From Candidatus Pacearchaeota archaeon (lineage in GTDB: Archaea; Nanoarchaeota; Nanoarchaeia; Pacearchaeales; GW2011-AR1): 5,438 nt of DNA. Below the pieces are notes generated by a model that had not been told where the DNA came from, did no database searches, and saw only the letters and a program-made list of their open reading frames with translations. Shown here one piece after another: positions 1 through 4,648 of the stretch (its first letter is position 1; every line of letters starts with the position of its first letter). The position numbers and the translations under genes are program-made. The stretch lies in the NCBI GenBank assembly GCA_023228245.1, contig JALOBN010000074.1, forward strand, positions 4,609 to 10,046, written 5' to 3'.

Positions 1-65
1 CAGGTGGTTCGCCCGCCATGGCCTTGCTAGAGGCATACCTATCCGCCATTGAGGGGCAAGCATGA
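1..65 (+). CDS. C-terminal end of an unidentified gene cut by the window edge
   Basis: Codons read in the frame 3-5, 6-8 and so on stay open from the window edge to a TGA at 63-65 and encode GGSPAMALLEAYLSAIEGQA. The ATG of the next gene (62-64) overlaps this TGA as ATGA, the arrangement seen at most junctions in this window, which supports real coding. An ATG at 18-20 could start a 15-residue peptide instead, but the frame is open upstream, so a truncated larger gene is the simpler reading. Nothing can be said about function from 20 residues. Confidence 0.5.
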   Translation, partial: GGSPAMALLEAYLSAIEGQA

Positions 66-274
66 GCCGAGCAAGAGCCATTGACCTGATCAAATCACTG
101 CGATACAAATTCATGTATCCGGCGGCACAATCGTCCTGGAACGTCACAGCACACGAGGCCGCCCACTGGAGAGAAATTTGCACGCAGGCGATCAGGGAGC
201 TGGAAGAGAGCGAGTCGCAAAGTACCCTGGAGGCCAGGATAGAGAGGTTAGAGGCGCGAGTTTTTAAGGATTAA
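62..274 (+). CDS. Small hypothetical protein with C-terminal coiled coil (70 aa)
   Basis: I do not recognise this family. The protein has a basic N-terminus (SRARAIDLIKSLRYKF), a middle rich in His, Trp and Ala (residues about 28-40), and from about residue 43 a charged helix (RELEESESQ, then LEARIERLEARVF) with heptad-like Leu/Ile spacing typical of a short coiled coil, so it may oligomerise. A GAGGGG ribosome binding site lies five bases before the ATG, and the start overlaps the stop of the upstream gene as ATGA, so the two are probably co-translated. It is the last gene of a rightward unit that converges on the helicase gene; only 16 bases separate the two stop codons. Function is unknown. 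Confidence 0.62.
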   Translation: MSRARAIDLIKSLRYKFMYPAAQSSWNVTAHEAAHWREICTQAIRELEESESQSTLEARIERLEARVFKD

Positions 275-292
275 GAGGGCGGGGAGCCCTCT
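274..292. terminator. Hairpin between convergent genes, possible bidirectional terminator
   Basis: AGAGGGC (274-280) and GCCCTCT (286-292) form a perfect 7-bp GC-rich stem with loop GGGGA. It fills the whole 16-base gap between the convergent stop codons and slightly overlaps both of them. There is no T-tract on either side, so it is not a classic intrinsic terminator. The stem could block read-through from both operons or protect the 3' ends of both transcripts. Confidence 0.4.
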
Positions 293-2216
293 ATACACCG
301 CTTATATCGTCTAAATATGCATCATAACACACCTTGCACATCTTCATTACAAACTCACCTTCTCCTATCTCATATAAGGCAGTAACACTTTTTCCACATT
401 CCTCACACCGCTTCAGCTTGAACTTGTCTTCCTTAATCGCGTCTGCTGTCATTGATTCTAGCATTTTCTGCTCTTCTGCGGTAACACGATTTTTTAGATT
501 GGTGTGTCGTGTTTCCACATTTTGTAAAGAATCCTTCTGACATTCATGAGAATTAGGACGCATAAACTCGCCCGTAAGTCCATTTTCCGCTATCAAGCTC
601 CTCGGTGTAAGGAAATAAGGCGTTTTTGGCTTTTCAGGAGAGAAATTATTTTCCAAATTTTCGCGAGGTACATGTAAATCTCTCTCTCTTATATCTTCTA
701 TATTACTTACTAACTTACTATGTATATGACTGCTTACGGTTTTGGGTGTAAGTTCCTCACTTACACCGTCCTTACGTCCTTCCGTCGATAGCGGCGGCTC
801 CAATGTCACGATGCTGTCAAATCCCTTGAACTTATCATAACCAACCATCGTGAGCATCGTTTTCTGAACGGATCGGACATCATCTCGGAGCGTGACCTTC
901 TCCACATTAAAGCCCGGCAGCTTCTGGATTAAGCCCGTCTTGCCGTTCTCTCCATGTGTTAACTGACTAATACGGTTGACTGACACTTTCAGCTTAGCGG
1001 CGGCCTCATCGCGGTACATTTCGCCGTGATTCTCCAAGATGGCCTCTGCGAGCCTGCGCTCGGGCTTCGACAGCTTGTCTATCAGAGTGTCGGCCCGGCC
1101 AACGTATAACCGCTTTGCAGAGACAAAATCATCCTCGTTTGCCTCTATGAAATCATCTTCCCCGTTGACCCTCTGCATGAAGTGCCAAACCGCATTTGAG
1201 CGGATCAGATCAAGGAATATAGAGGGATTGCGGCGGCTACTCAGGTCTTGCCACTTAATACGTTTTGCGAAAGGAATAGCAACTTTGAAGCAGTGGCGCT
1301 TTAATTCAAGAATCATAGCACGACATATTAACACTTCTTCAGTTAGTGGGAAACGCTCTTCTCCATGTTCTGCCTGCGCTAGTAAATGCTCTATGACGGA
1401 TCGGGTCGTATCCTCTGTGGCATCCACATCAAGCCCCACCTGGCGGTTCAAGACCTGTATATCCTGGGATGTGTCGACTGATGTGATGGCCCAAACAATC
1501 TCAGGTGGTGCCACCATTATCTGAGCTTCTCGATCCTTGTCTATGGTGCGGTGCTCGTATGGCTCATGGAACCGGCTGGAAGTCTGCTTGATAATAGCAT
1601 CCAGATCATCATTCTGCTTGTAATCGTCGAGAAAGATCAGGGTGCCAGGTTTTATGTCGTGGTAGAAGATCGACTTGCTAGATAGCGATGTCTTGATATA
1701 GGCGCATTTTGGCAGGCAATGCAGGAAGGTCTCAACTGCGTCTGACTTGCCCATGCCGCTCTCACCAGACAGCTTAGGATGCAGGCCGTTAGAGGTCTTG
1801 TTAAGTTGGCTGCCGGTACAATAGATCAGTATTTCACCCAGGTCTCGATCCCCGACATGAATCTTATTGAAGGTGTCTAGGAAGTAATCAACCGGCTTGC
1901 CCGTCTTCAAGATATCAAGTGCCTTTGCCTTGATCTCTTCTGTTATACCTTCCTCTTCCGGTTCCTTGCTCTGGTTCTCTGCATTCTCTTCTTGCTGTTG
2001 GACGCCTTGCCTAAATTCGTTCCATGCTTCCGGCTCTATCTCAAATGTCTTGGGCAGGCCGTCCCATTTGCGGTTAGAAATCCAGACAGGATCTTCACTT
2101 CTTTGAACCGGATACCACTTTGCAGCGCCTTTGATCTCGCACGTCCATATCTGCCTGTCTGAGATCCGGGCGTATAGGTTGCCGCCGGTGGGCAAGGTCA
2201 TCTTATATTCCCTCAT
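291..2216 (-). CDS. P-loop (AAA+/MCM-like) replicative helicase with C-terminal zinc ribbon
   Basis: This is a likely replicative DNA helicase of the mobile element (641 aa). Visible order: a unique N-terminal region (1-70); an acidic Gln/Glu-rich linker (72-94); an ATPase core with Walker A GESGMGKS (151-158), Walker B LIFLDD (193-198), a sensor-1-like strand WAITSVDT (242-249) and a possible arginine finger in NRQVGLDVD (257-265); a winged-helix-like segment (about 384-445) with helix-turn-helix DEAAAKLKVSVNRISQL (403-419); a long low-complexity linker (about 475-590); and a zinc ribbon CEEC (604-607) paired with CKVC (627-630). The ATG overlaps the PrimPol stop as ATGA, with a GGAGAGGG ribosome binding site just upstream. 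An internal ATG at codon 6, also preceded by GAGGG, is a weaker alternative start. The helicase role is inferred from the ATPase motifs and the primase neighbour. The exact superfamily (MCM-like AAA+ or superfamily 3) is unresolved by eye. Confidence 0.85.
   Translation of the reverse strand: MREYKMTLPTGGNLYARISDRQIWTCEIKGAAKWYPVQRSEDPVWISNRKWDGLPKTFEIEPEAWNEFRQGVQQQEENAENQSKEPEEEGITEEIKAKALDILKTGKPVDYFLDTFNKIHVGDRDLGEILIYCTGSQLNKTSNGLHPKLSGESGMGKSDAVETFLHCLPKCAYIKTSLSSKSIFYHDIKPGTLIFLDDYKQNDDLDAIIKQTSSRFHEPYEHRTIDKDREAQIMVAPPEIVWAITSVDTSQDIQVLNRQVGLDVDATEDTTRSVIEHLLAQAEHGEERFPLTEEVLICRAMILELKRHCFKVAIPFAKRIKWQDLSSRRNPSIFLDLIRSNAVWHFMQRVNGEDDFIEANEDDFVSAKRLYVGRADTLIDKLSKPERRLAEAILENHGEMYRDEAAAKLKVSVNRISQLTHGENGKTGLIQKLPGFNVEKVTLRDDVRSVQKTMLTMVGYDKFKGFDSIVTLEPPLSTEGRKDGVSEELTPKTVSSHIHSKLVSNIEDIRERDLHVPRENLENNFSPEKPKTPYFLTPRSLIAENGLTGEFMRPNSHECQKDSLQNVETRHTNLKNRVTAEEQKMLESMTADAIKEDKFKLKRCEECGKSVTALYEIGEGEFVMKMCKVCYDAYLDDISGV
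745..767. repeat. 8-bp inverted repeat inside the helicase gene
   Basis: GGTGTAAG (745-752) and CTTACACC (760-767) form a perfect inverted repeat around a 7-base centre. It lies in the part of the helicase gene encoding the low-complexity linker, surrounded by further CTTAC pentamers at 706, 714, 733 and 771 on the plus strand. It might be a protein-binding site, an origin element or chance; there is no direct functional evidence. Confidence 0.3.
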
Positions 2217-3157
2217 AAGACCCTCTCCACCTTGCAGTTAGCGGCCTTCTGCCCAATGTAGCCCCTCTCCCTGGCGACATTAACCGTCTGCTTGAACAGA
2301 TCTCCCCTGAGCACTCCCGCGCGCGCCTGATCGCACCGCAAGATACCTTCTCGGACAGCAACCGCCAGGGCAGGCCCCCCTCCAGACCCACATCTCCAGC
2401 AACGCCACGTATTCTCGGCAAGATCTACGATGAAGTTATTGCCACCGGTTGAGCCATGTATCGGATGAGATCCTTTTATTGTGGTCTTACTTCTCTTAGC
2501 ATTTTTAGGAGAAAGTATATCCTCAACCCTGGCACCATCAAACGGATCTCGGATGTTTGGGTCAACCATAACAACCCGGAGCCGCTTCTTTTCAGGCGTT
2601 GCCTCATCAAATCCATAATCTACGTGCTTGGACAGGATGCCTTTTAGAACCTCAGAGCTAATAGAGGCGATTGGTAGATCCCTTTCTATCGTGTAGTATT
2701 TGCCGTTGGGGTGCAACGACCCCGGCCCTACCGCCTGAAATCCTCGGCTCTGCACTTCTCCCAGGTGTAGCGGCTTGCCTTCGTCTTTTAGCTCTCGATC
2801 ATACATTATGATCTTTTGGTCTAAGTCTGAGAGGTAATAGAGATGAAGCCCGCCACCGCCCGTCCTGACCGTGAACGTTTCGGGCAGTTCGGCCATGACT
2901 CCTAGCTCCGTGAGCCTGAGCAAGCCGTCTGCGTCGAATACGATCAGGCCGCCAACGCCTGCAACTACTCCATAGTTCTGGTTAGATCCGACCCATGCAA
3001 GAAACTTGGTATCTTCTAGCGAGTAGTTTGTGTTGCTGCCGGGGATATTCCAGCCTCTTTCAAAAGGCTTCTTGCTGCCTATATCGATTCTGACAAACCT
3101 AAACTCTTTTCGCCTAAGTTGGGAGGGGATACGATCTAAGGCGCGAGAAAGGTCCAT
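2213..3157 (-). CDS. PrimPol-type DNA primase/polymerase with CHC2-like zinc finger
   Basis: Probable primase (and possibly polymerase) that starts replication of the element (314 aa). The N-terminal catalytic domain carries FDADG (residues 74-78), whose D75 and D77 fit the metal-binding DxD pair; a glycine-rich TGGGGLHLYY (99-108); and GPGSLHPNGKYY (144-155), whose H149 fits the nucleotide-binding His of the bifunctional prim-pol family. The C-terminal part has HPIHG (231-235), WRCWRC (251-256) and GSGGGPALAV, matching the CHC2 primase zinc finger except that the usual first Cys is His (H231, H234, C253, C256). The start is chosen at 3157 because GGAGG lies seven bases upstream and the site overlaps the previous stop (ATGATG). 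The ATG at 3160 is an equal-looking alternative with tighter spacing. The end overlaps the helicase start as ATGA. In the archaeal plasmid pRN1 these activities are fused; here they are two coupled genes. Confidence 0.85.
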   Translation of the reverse strand: MDLSRALDRIPSQLRRKEFRFVRIDIGSKKPFERGWNIPGSNTNYSLEDTKFLAWVGSNQNYGVVAGVGGLIVFDADGLLRLTELGVMAELPETFTVRTGGGGLHLYYLSDLDQKIIMYDRELKDEGKPLHLGEVQSRGFQAVGPGSLHPNGKYYTIERDLPIASISSEVLKGILSKHVDYGFDEATPEKKRLRVVMVDPNIRDPFDGARVEDILSPKNAKRSKTTIKGSHPIHGSTGGNNFIVDLAENTWRCWRCGSGGGPALAVAVREGILRCDQARAGVLRGDLFKQTVNVARERGYIGQKAANCKVERVL

Positions 3158-3363
3158 CATTGACCCTCCGCAACGTAGAAATTGTTTTGCCCGCATTCAC
3201 ATTCTTCGTTCATCAAGGCAAGACATCGCCTGATACTTGGACCGTCGGTGCCGAACGACTCCGTTTGATGGCCGCATTTAGAACATGTTAAACGAACACC
3301 GTCGACAGCCCCGTAATCACCATCCAACTCAATGTGTTCGACATGGCAACGGACCCTACTCAT
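3157..3363 (-). CDS. Small Cys-rich (zinc-binding) phage/plasmid-type protein, 68 aa
   Basis: The centre reads RLTCSKCGHQTESFGT (C27, C30), then SIRRCLALMNEECECGQNNFYV (C47, C55, C57; residues 44-65). The pattern CxxCGH-x-TESFGT followed by S-x-x-RCLALM-x-EEC and NFYV matches, from memory, a recurring family of small uncharacterised phage and plasmid proteins near replication or recombination genes. Zinc binding is inferred from the Cys pairs; nucleic-acid binding is plausible. The ATG at 3363 is preferred over one at 3408 because GAGG lies seven to eight bases upstream and the start overlaps the Sm-like gene's end by 8 bases. Its TGA is embedded in the ATGATG start of the PrimPol, so its translation and that of the primase are probably coupled. 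Confidence 0.78.
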   Translation of the reverse strand: MSRVRCHVEHIELDGDYGAVDGVRLTCSKCGHQTESFGTDGPSIRRCLALMNEECECGQNNFYVAEGQ

Positions 3364-3550
3364 GCTGTCGCCTCGCAGGTATCTCAGCCATTCCCGCGAT
3401 CTGATCATAGCTTATAAGCGATTTTAACCCGTTCCTATGGGTTAACTCTACAAAAGTTTCATCAAGCCGGGTAACCTTGCCAGTGCTGATGTTACCTGTT
3501 TTGCTTTCTACCTTTACGATTCTATCTAAGAATACTTCGATTGCTTGCAT
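3356..3550 (-). CDS. Small Sm/Hfq-like beta-barrel protein (64 aa), first gene of the replication operon
   Basis: Residues 7-57 read like an Sm fold: FLDRIVKVESKTG, then STGKVTRLDETFVEL (the Sm1-like V-x-V, Gly, Leu-Asp and hydrophobic strand pattern), then SLISYDQIAGMAEI, resembling the Sm2 strand pair. Such proteins form rings that bind U- or A-rich RNA; in a virus this one could bind RNA or control the element's own messages. That is inferred from the pattern only; another small SH3-like barrel would look similar. The ATG at 3550 is chosen because GGAG lies seven bases upstream and the TATA box at 3601-3610 predicts a transcript start near 3580. This excludes the longer reading from 3625 and makes the ATGATG at 3592-3587 unlikely. 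Its TAG overlaps the next gene's start by 8 bases. Confidence 0.68.
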   Translation of the reverse strand: MQAIEVFLDRIVKVESKTGNISTGKVTRLDETFVELTHRNGLKSLISYDQIAGMAEIPARRQHE

Positions 3551-3598
3551 GTCTTTGCTCCTTCGGAGTTGGTAACGCTCCAAATCCATCATGTCTTG

Positions 3599-3612
3599 CC
3601 AAATATATAAAG
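3599..3612 (-). promoter_or_regulatory. Archaeal-type TATA box for the replication operon
   Basis: The minus strand reads CTTTATATATTTGG, containing TTTATATA, the classic archaeal TATA element. It lies about 50 bases before the ATG of the Sm-like gene, so transcription starting 22-27 bases downstream would leave a leader of roughly 30 bases including the GGAG site. No convincing purine-rich BRE is seen upstream. A second, weaker TATATA occurs at 3645-3650. A bacterial -35/-10 pair with proper spacing is not apparent. Confidence 0.55.
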
Positions 3613-3624
3613 CTAAGCGGTGCA

Positions 3625-3656
3625 ACTTGAATAGCTGATAAATGTATATACTTGAA
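3625..3656. repeat. Direct repeat ACTTGAA x2 upstream of the TATA box
   Basis: The 7-mer ACTTGAA occurs at 3625-3631 and 3650-3656, start-to-start 25 bases, directly upstream of the TATA box as read on the minus strand (TTCAAGT). It could be a regulator-binding repeat. At this length chance is possible. Confidence 0.25.
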
Positions 3657-3662
3657 CATCGG

Positions 3663-3682
3663 TCTATATAGATCTATATAGA
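3663..3682. promoter_or_regulatory. Perfect 20-bp palindrome, candidate operator
   Basis: TCTATATAGATCTATATAGA is its own reverse complement and is also two tandem copies of the 10-mer TCTATATAGA. It overlaps the last codons and the TAG of the 95-residue gene and lies about 50 bases upstream of the TATA box of the replication operon. The symmetry fits binding by a dimeric repressor or activator. As RNA it could fold into an 8-bp AT-rich stem with a GATC loop, but no T-tract follows, so a terminator is less likely. Confidence 0.45.
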
Positions 3683-3961
3683 TACTGTCTTTTCTATTGT
3701 CTCTATATTCCTGAACTCTTCAACACTAACCCCCGGCTCAAAGTCAACCAGTATCCCCCATCCCGGCAACTTTGTCTTTAGCTCTACATGATCGCCCTTG
3801 TCGCATATCCATATCACTTCGCCGGAATAGGAGTCAATCCGGTATGCATCAGCCCATGAGTATAGGTCGCTGCTAGATTCTATGGCGTACCTATGGCCGC
3901 CGTTAAGCGGCTCAGGTCGCTTGCAAAATGCTTGCCAGGCCGCTTTTAGTCTCTCTAGCAT
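3674..3961 (-). CDS. Hypothetical protein, 95 aa
   Basis: I do not recognise this family. The N-terminus is a basic helix (MLERLKAAWQAFCKRPEP), followed by aromatic, strand-like sequence (YAIESSSDLYSWADAYRID, SGEVIWICDKGDHVELKT) and an acidic C-terminus. Two Cys are present (C13 and one in WICDKG), with no CxxC pair. There is no signal peptide or membrane segment. A GAGGTG lies ten bases before the ATG, and the start overlaps the stop of the 47-residue Cys-rich gene by 7 bases. It ends the microgene cluster; 123 non-coding bases follow before the next start codon, containing the replication-operon promoter. Confidence 0.7.
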   Translation of the reverse strand: MLERLKAAWQAFCKRPEPLNGGHRYAIESSSDLYSWADAYRIDSYSGEVIWICDKGDHVELKTKLPGWGILVDFEPGVSVEEFRNIETIEKTVSI

Positions 3962-4098
3962 GTTTTGGGCACACCTCGCTTAAACTTCTTAGCCGGCCTA
4001 AACGCACTTGGCCGGAATCGGCATGTATCGCTGTCTGCAATGCCAGCATATTCGTTTCGGCATCTAGCAAGCCACCGGCATAGGCCGCAAGTGCTCAT
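3955..4098 (-). CDS. Cys-rich microprotein, 47 aa
   Basis: The ATG at 4098 opens a frame of 47 codons ending in TAG (3957-3955). The peptide begins MSTCGLCRWLARC, with Cys at 4, 7 and 13, plus Cys at 26 and at the last residue 47; the C-terminal half is very basic (RFRPSAFRPAKKFKRG). A CxxC pair plus basic tail suggests metal and nucleic-acid binding, but that is only inference. Support for translation: GGAG seven bases upstream of the ATG, ATGA overlap with the 31-residue gene before it and a 7-base overlap with the 95-residue gene after it. Its first residues resemble the alternative-frame peptide at 4198-4245 (same Cys spacing). Confidence 0.55.
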   Translation of the reverse strand: MSTCGLCRWLARCRNEYAGIADSDTCRFRPSAFRPAKKFKRGVPKTC

Positions 4099-4102
4099 GC
4101 AA
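4084..4102. repeat. 19-bp exact direct repeat, copy A (copy B at 4231-4249)
   Basis: GCCGCAAGTGCTCATGCAA is identical at 4084-4102 and 4231-4249. Each copy contains the ATG (minus strand) of a MSTCG-type peptide together with the end of the preceding gene, so the repeat duplicates a stop/start junction. Beyond the 19 bp copy A no longer aligns well with copy B, which instead resembles the module at 4575-4617. Confidence 0.7.
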
Positions 4103-4108
4103 GTGCTC
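4087..4108. repeat. Tandem decamer GCAAGTGCTC x2 at a start site (third copy at 4234-4243)
   Basis: GCAAGTGCTC occurs at 4087-4096 and 4099-4108, separated by AT, and again at 4234-4243. On the minus strand this reads GAGCACTTGC-AT-GAGCACTTGC: the first unit supplies the ribosome binding site and spacer, the second encodes residues 2-5 of the 47-residue gene. A 12-bp tandem duplication therefore spans a start codon. Confidence 0.6.
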
Positions 4109-4190
4109 CTAAGATCTTCCTAAAAAACGCGAGCGGATCAGGCAGCCATATGCGAAGGTCGATCTTCTTTTTTTCATCTTGGTCTTTCAT
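4095..4190 (-). CDS. Microprotein with Lys/Asp-rich head and amphipathic tail, 31 aa
   Basis: The frame starts at ATG 4190 and ends with TGA 4097-4095, which overlaps the next ATG as ATGA. The peptide begins MKDQDEKKKIDLRIW and ends LAFFRKILGALA: a charged head followed by an amphipathic, possibly membrane-associating helix. GAGGG lies four to six bases before the ATG. No family is recognised. Without it, this 96-base stretch between tightly coupled genes would be the only sizeable non-coding gap in the array, which supports real coding. Confidence 0.5.
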   Translation of the reverse strand: MKDQDEKKKIDLRIWLPDPLAFFRKILGALA

Positions 4191-4249
4191 ATTACCCTCA
4201 ACCAATGCAATACCCTAGCCAACTGCAAGAGCCGCAAGTGCTCATGCAA
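4187..4249 (-). CDS. Candidate Leu-rich coupling peptide (TTG start, 20 aa), paralogous to the 24-aa peptide
   Basis: In this frame a TTG at 4249, with GAGGG five bases upstream, opens a 20-codon frame ending LLQLARVLHWLRVI, whose TGA overlaps the next ATG as ATGA. The end of the 24-residue peptide at 4574-4648 reads ILQLARLLHALGLI and is coupled in the same way. The two DNA copies align without gaps; three of the nine differences are silent in this frame (TTG/TTA, GCT/GCC, TTG/CTG) and two codons change only Leu/Val, a coding-like pattern. The TTG start is a guess. The stretch could instead be a relic of a duplicated junction. It overlaps the MSTCG frame. Confidence 0.38.
   Translation of the reverse strand: MHEHLRLLQLARVLHWLRVI
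4188..4230. repeat. 43-bp direct repeat module, copy B (copy C at 4575-4617)
   Basis: Positions 4188-4230 and 4575-4617 align without gaps with 34 of 43 bases identical. Each copy ends, on the minus strand, exactly at a start codon and contains its ribosome binding site and the tail of a Leu-rich peptide. This is duplicated translational-coupling sequence placed before two unrelated genes. Confidence 0.75.
4198..4245 (-). CDS. Candidate 15-residue Cys-rich peptide in an alternative frame
   Basis: ATG 4245 overlaps the TGA of the 111-residue gene as ATGA, with GAGGG ten bases upstream, and reads MSTCGSCSWLGYCIG before a TGA, seven bases ahead of the next ATG. Cys 4, 7 and 13 and the Trp-Leu pair match the start of the 47-residue protein (MSTCGLCRWLARC). 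It occupies the same DNA as the Leu-rich frame (4187-4249), so one of the two may be incidental. Nine residues of the shared 13 are identical, but five of these come from the exact 19-bp repeat, which weakens the argument. Confidence 0.33.
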   Translation of the reverse strand: MSTCGSCSWLGYCIG

Positions 4250-4577
4250 ACACGCCCTCGTTTGCCATCCATGCGGCTTTTCGCAGATCTGCTAATTTAT
4301 AGCAACTATCTGATACAACCACATCCGCGGTCCAAATACGGTCTACTATAATTATATCAAATTGCTGGAATCTTTTGGCATCTGGCCCCATGCCTGGCTT
4401 ATACGTCTTGCCAGTTCGGATCTTCCCGACGACTTTAAGATCTTTTTTCTCATATGTCAATCGCCAGGTTTTGCATAATACATCTACTGTTTTCGATGTT
4501 GCCCCTATGATCAGAGCATATTTGCCATTGTATGGCCCGTGCTCTCCGGGAGTACGAACAATCTCCCCTATCCTCAT
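4242..4577 (-). CDS. Hypothetical protein with KOW/SH3-like N-terminus, 111 aa
   Basis: The first 50 residues, starting MRIGEIVRTPGEHGPYNGKY and including ALIIGATSKTVDVLC and YEKKDLKVV, follow the alternating strand and Gly pattern of small SH3/KOW-like barrels common in phage genomes. The middle is basic (IRTGKTYKPGMGP), and the C-terminal half has FDIIIVDRIWTADVVVSDSC and a short helix. Specific function is unknown. The start at 4577 is preferred to a TTG at 4622 because a GGGG motif sits close upstream, the ATG overlaps the preceding peptide's TGA as ATGA, and the same junction is duplicated before the 31-residue gene. Its own TGA overlaps the ATG at 4245 (ATGA). Confidence 0.68.
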   Translation of the reverse strand: MRIGEIVRTPGEHGPYNGKYALIIGATSKTVDVLCKTWRLTYEKKDLKVVGKIRTGKTYKPGMGPDAKRFQQFDIIIVDRIWTADVVVSDSCYKLADLRKAAWMANEGVFA

Positions 4578-4648
4578 ATTAGCCCCAACGCATGCAGCAA
4601 CCTGGCTAACTGCAAGATACAAAACTTAGGTGCGGAGAGGATCTTCAT
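4574..4648 (-). CDS. Leu-rich microprotein, 24 aa
   Basis: ATG 4648 overlaps the TGA of the dCMP deaminase gene (ATGA) and has GGAG six bases upstream. The peptide begins MKILSAPKFC and ends ILQLARLLHALGLI; its TGA overlaps the ATG of the 111-residue gene. The Leu-rich tail would form an amphipathic helix. A paralogous tail is found at 4187-4249. It may be a real microprotein or a coupling peptide whose translation carries ribosomes to the next start. No family is known to me. Confidence 0.5.
   Translation of the reverse strand: MKILSAPKFCILQLARLLHALGLI
4575..4617. repeat. 43-bp direct repeat module, copy C
   Basis: Partner of the copy at 4188-4230 (34/43 identical, no gaps). It covers the C-terminal codons of the 24-residue peptide and the start codon and ribosome binding site of the 111-residue gene. 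Confidence 0.75.

Noticed and set aside
1039..1524. 161-codon open frame on the plus strand
   Set aside because: It is antisense to the helicase gene, its protein is Ser/Arg-rich without recognisable motifs, and the opposite strand has clear ATPase motifs.
3160..3196. Longer N-terminus for the PrimPol starting at 3196 (MRAKQFLRCGG)
   Set aside because: It would lie inside the zinc-protein gene, while a GGAGG site and an ATGATG stop/start overlap mark the start at 3157-3160.
3551..3625. Longer N-terminus for the Sm-like protein from 3625, or the ATGATG at 3592-3587
   Set aside because: The TATA box at 3601-3610 places the transcript start near 3580, downstream of these codons, and GGAG supports ATG 3550.
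3661..3683. Intrinsic terminator after the 95-residue gene
   Set aside because: The palindrome could form an AT-rich stem but lacks a T-tract and is weak as an RNA hairpin; an operator is more likely.
4084..4249. CRISPR array or regular iterons from the repeated GCAAGTGCTC units
   Set aside because: There are only three units with irregular spacing, and they coincide with stop/start junctions of small genes.
4578..4622. TTG start at 4622 adding 15 residues to the 111-residue protein
   Set aside because: No clear ribosome binding site is present, and the ATGA overlap and duplicated junction support ATG 4577.
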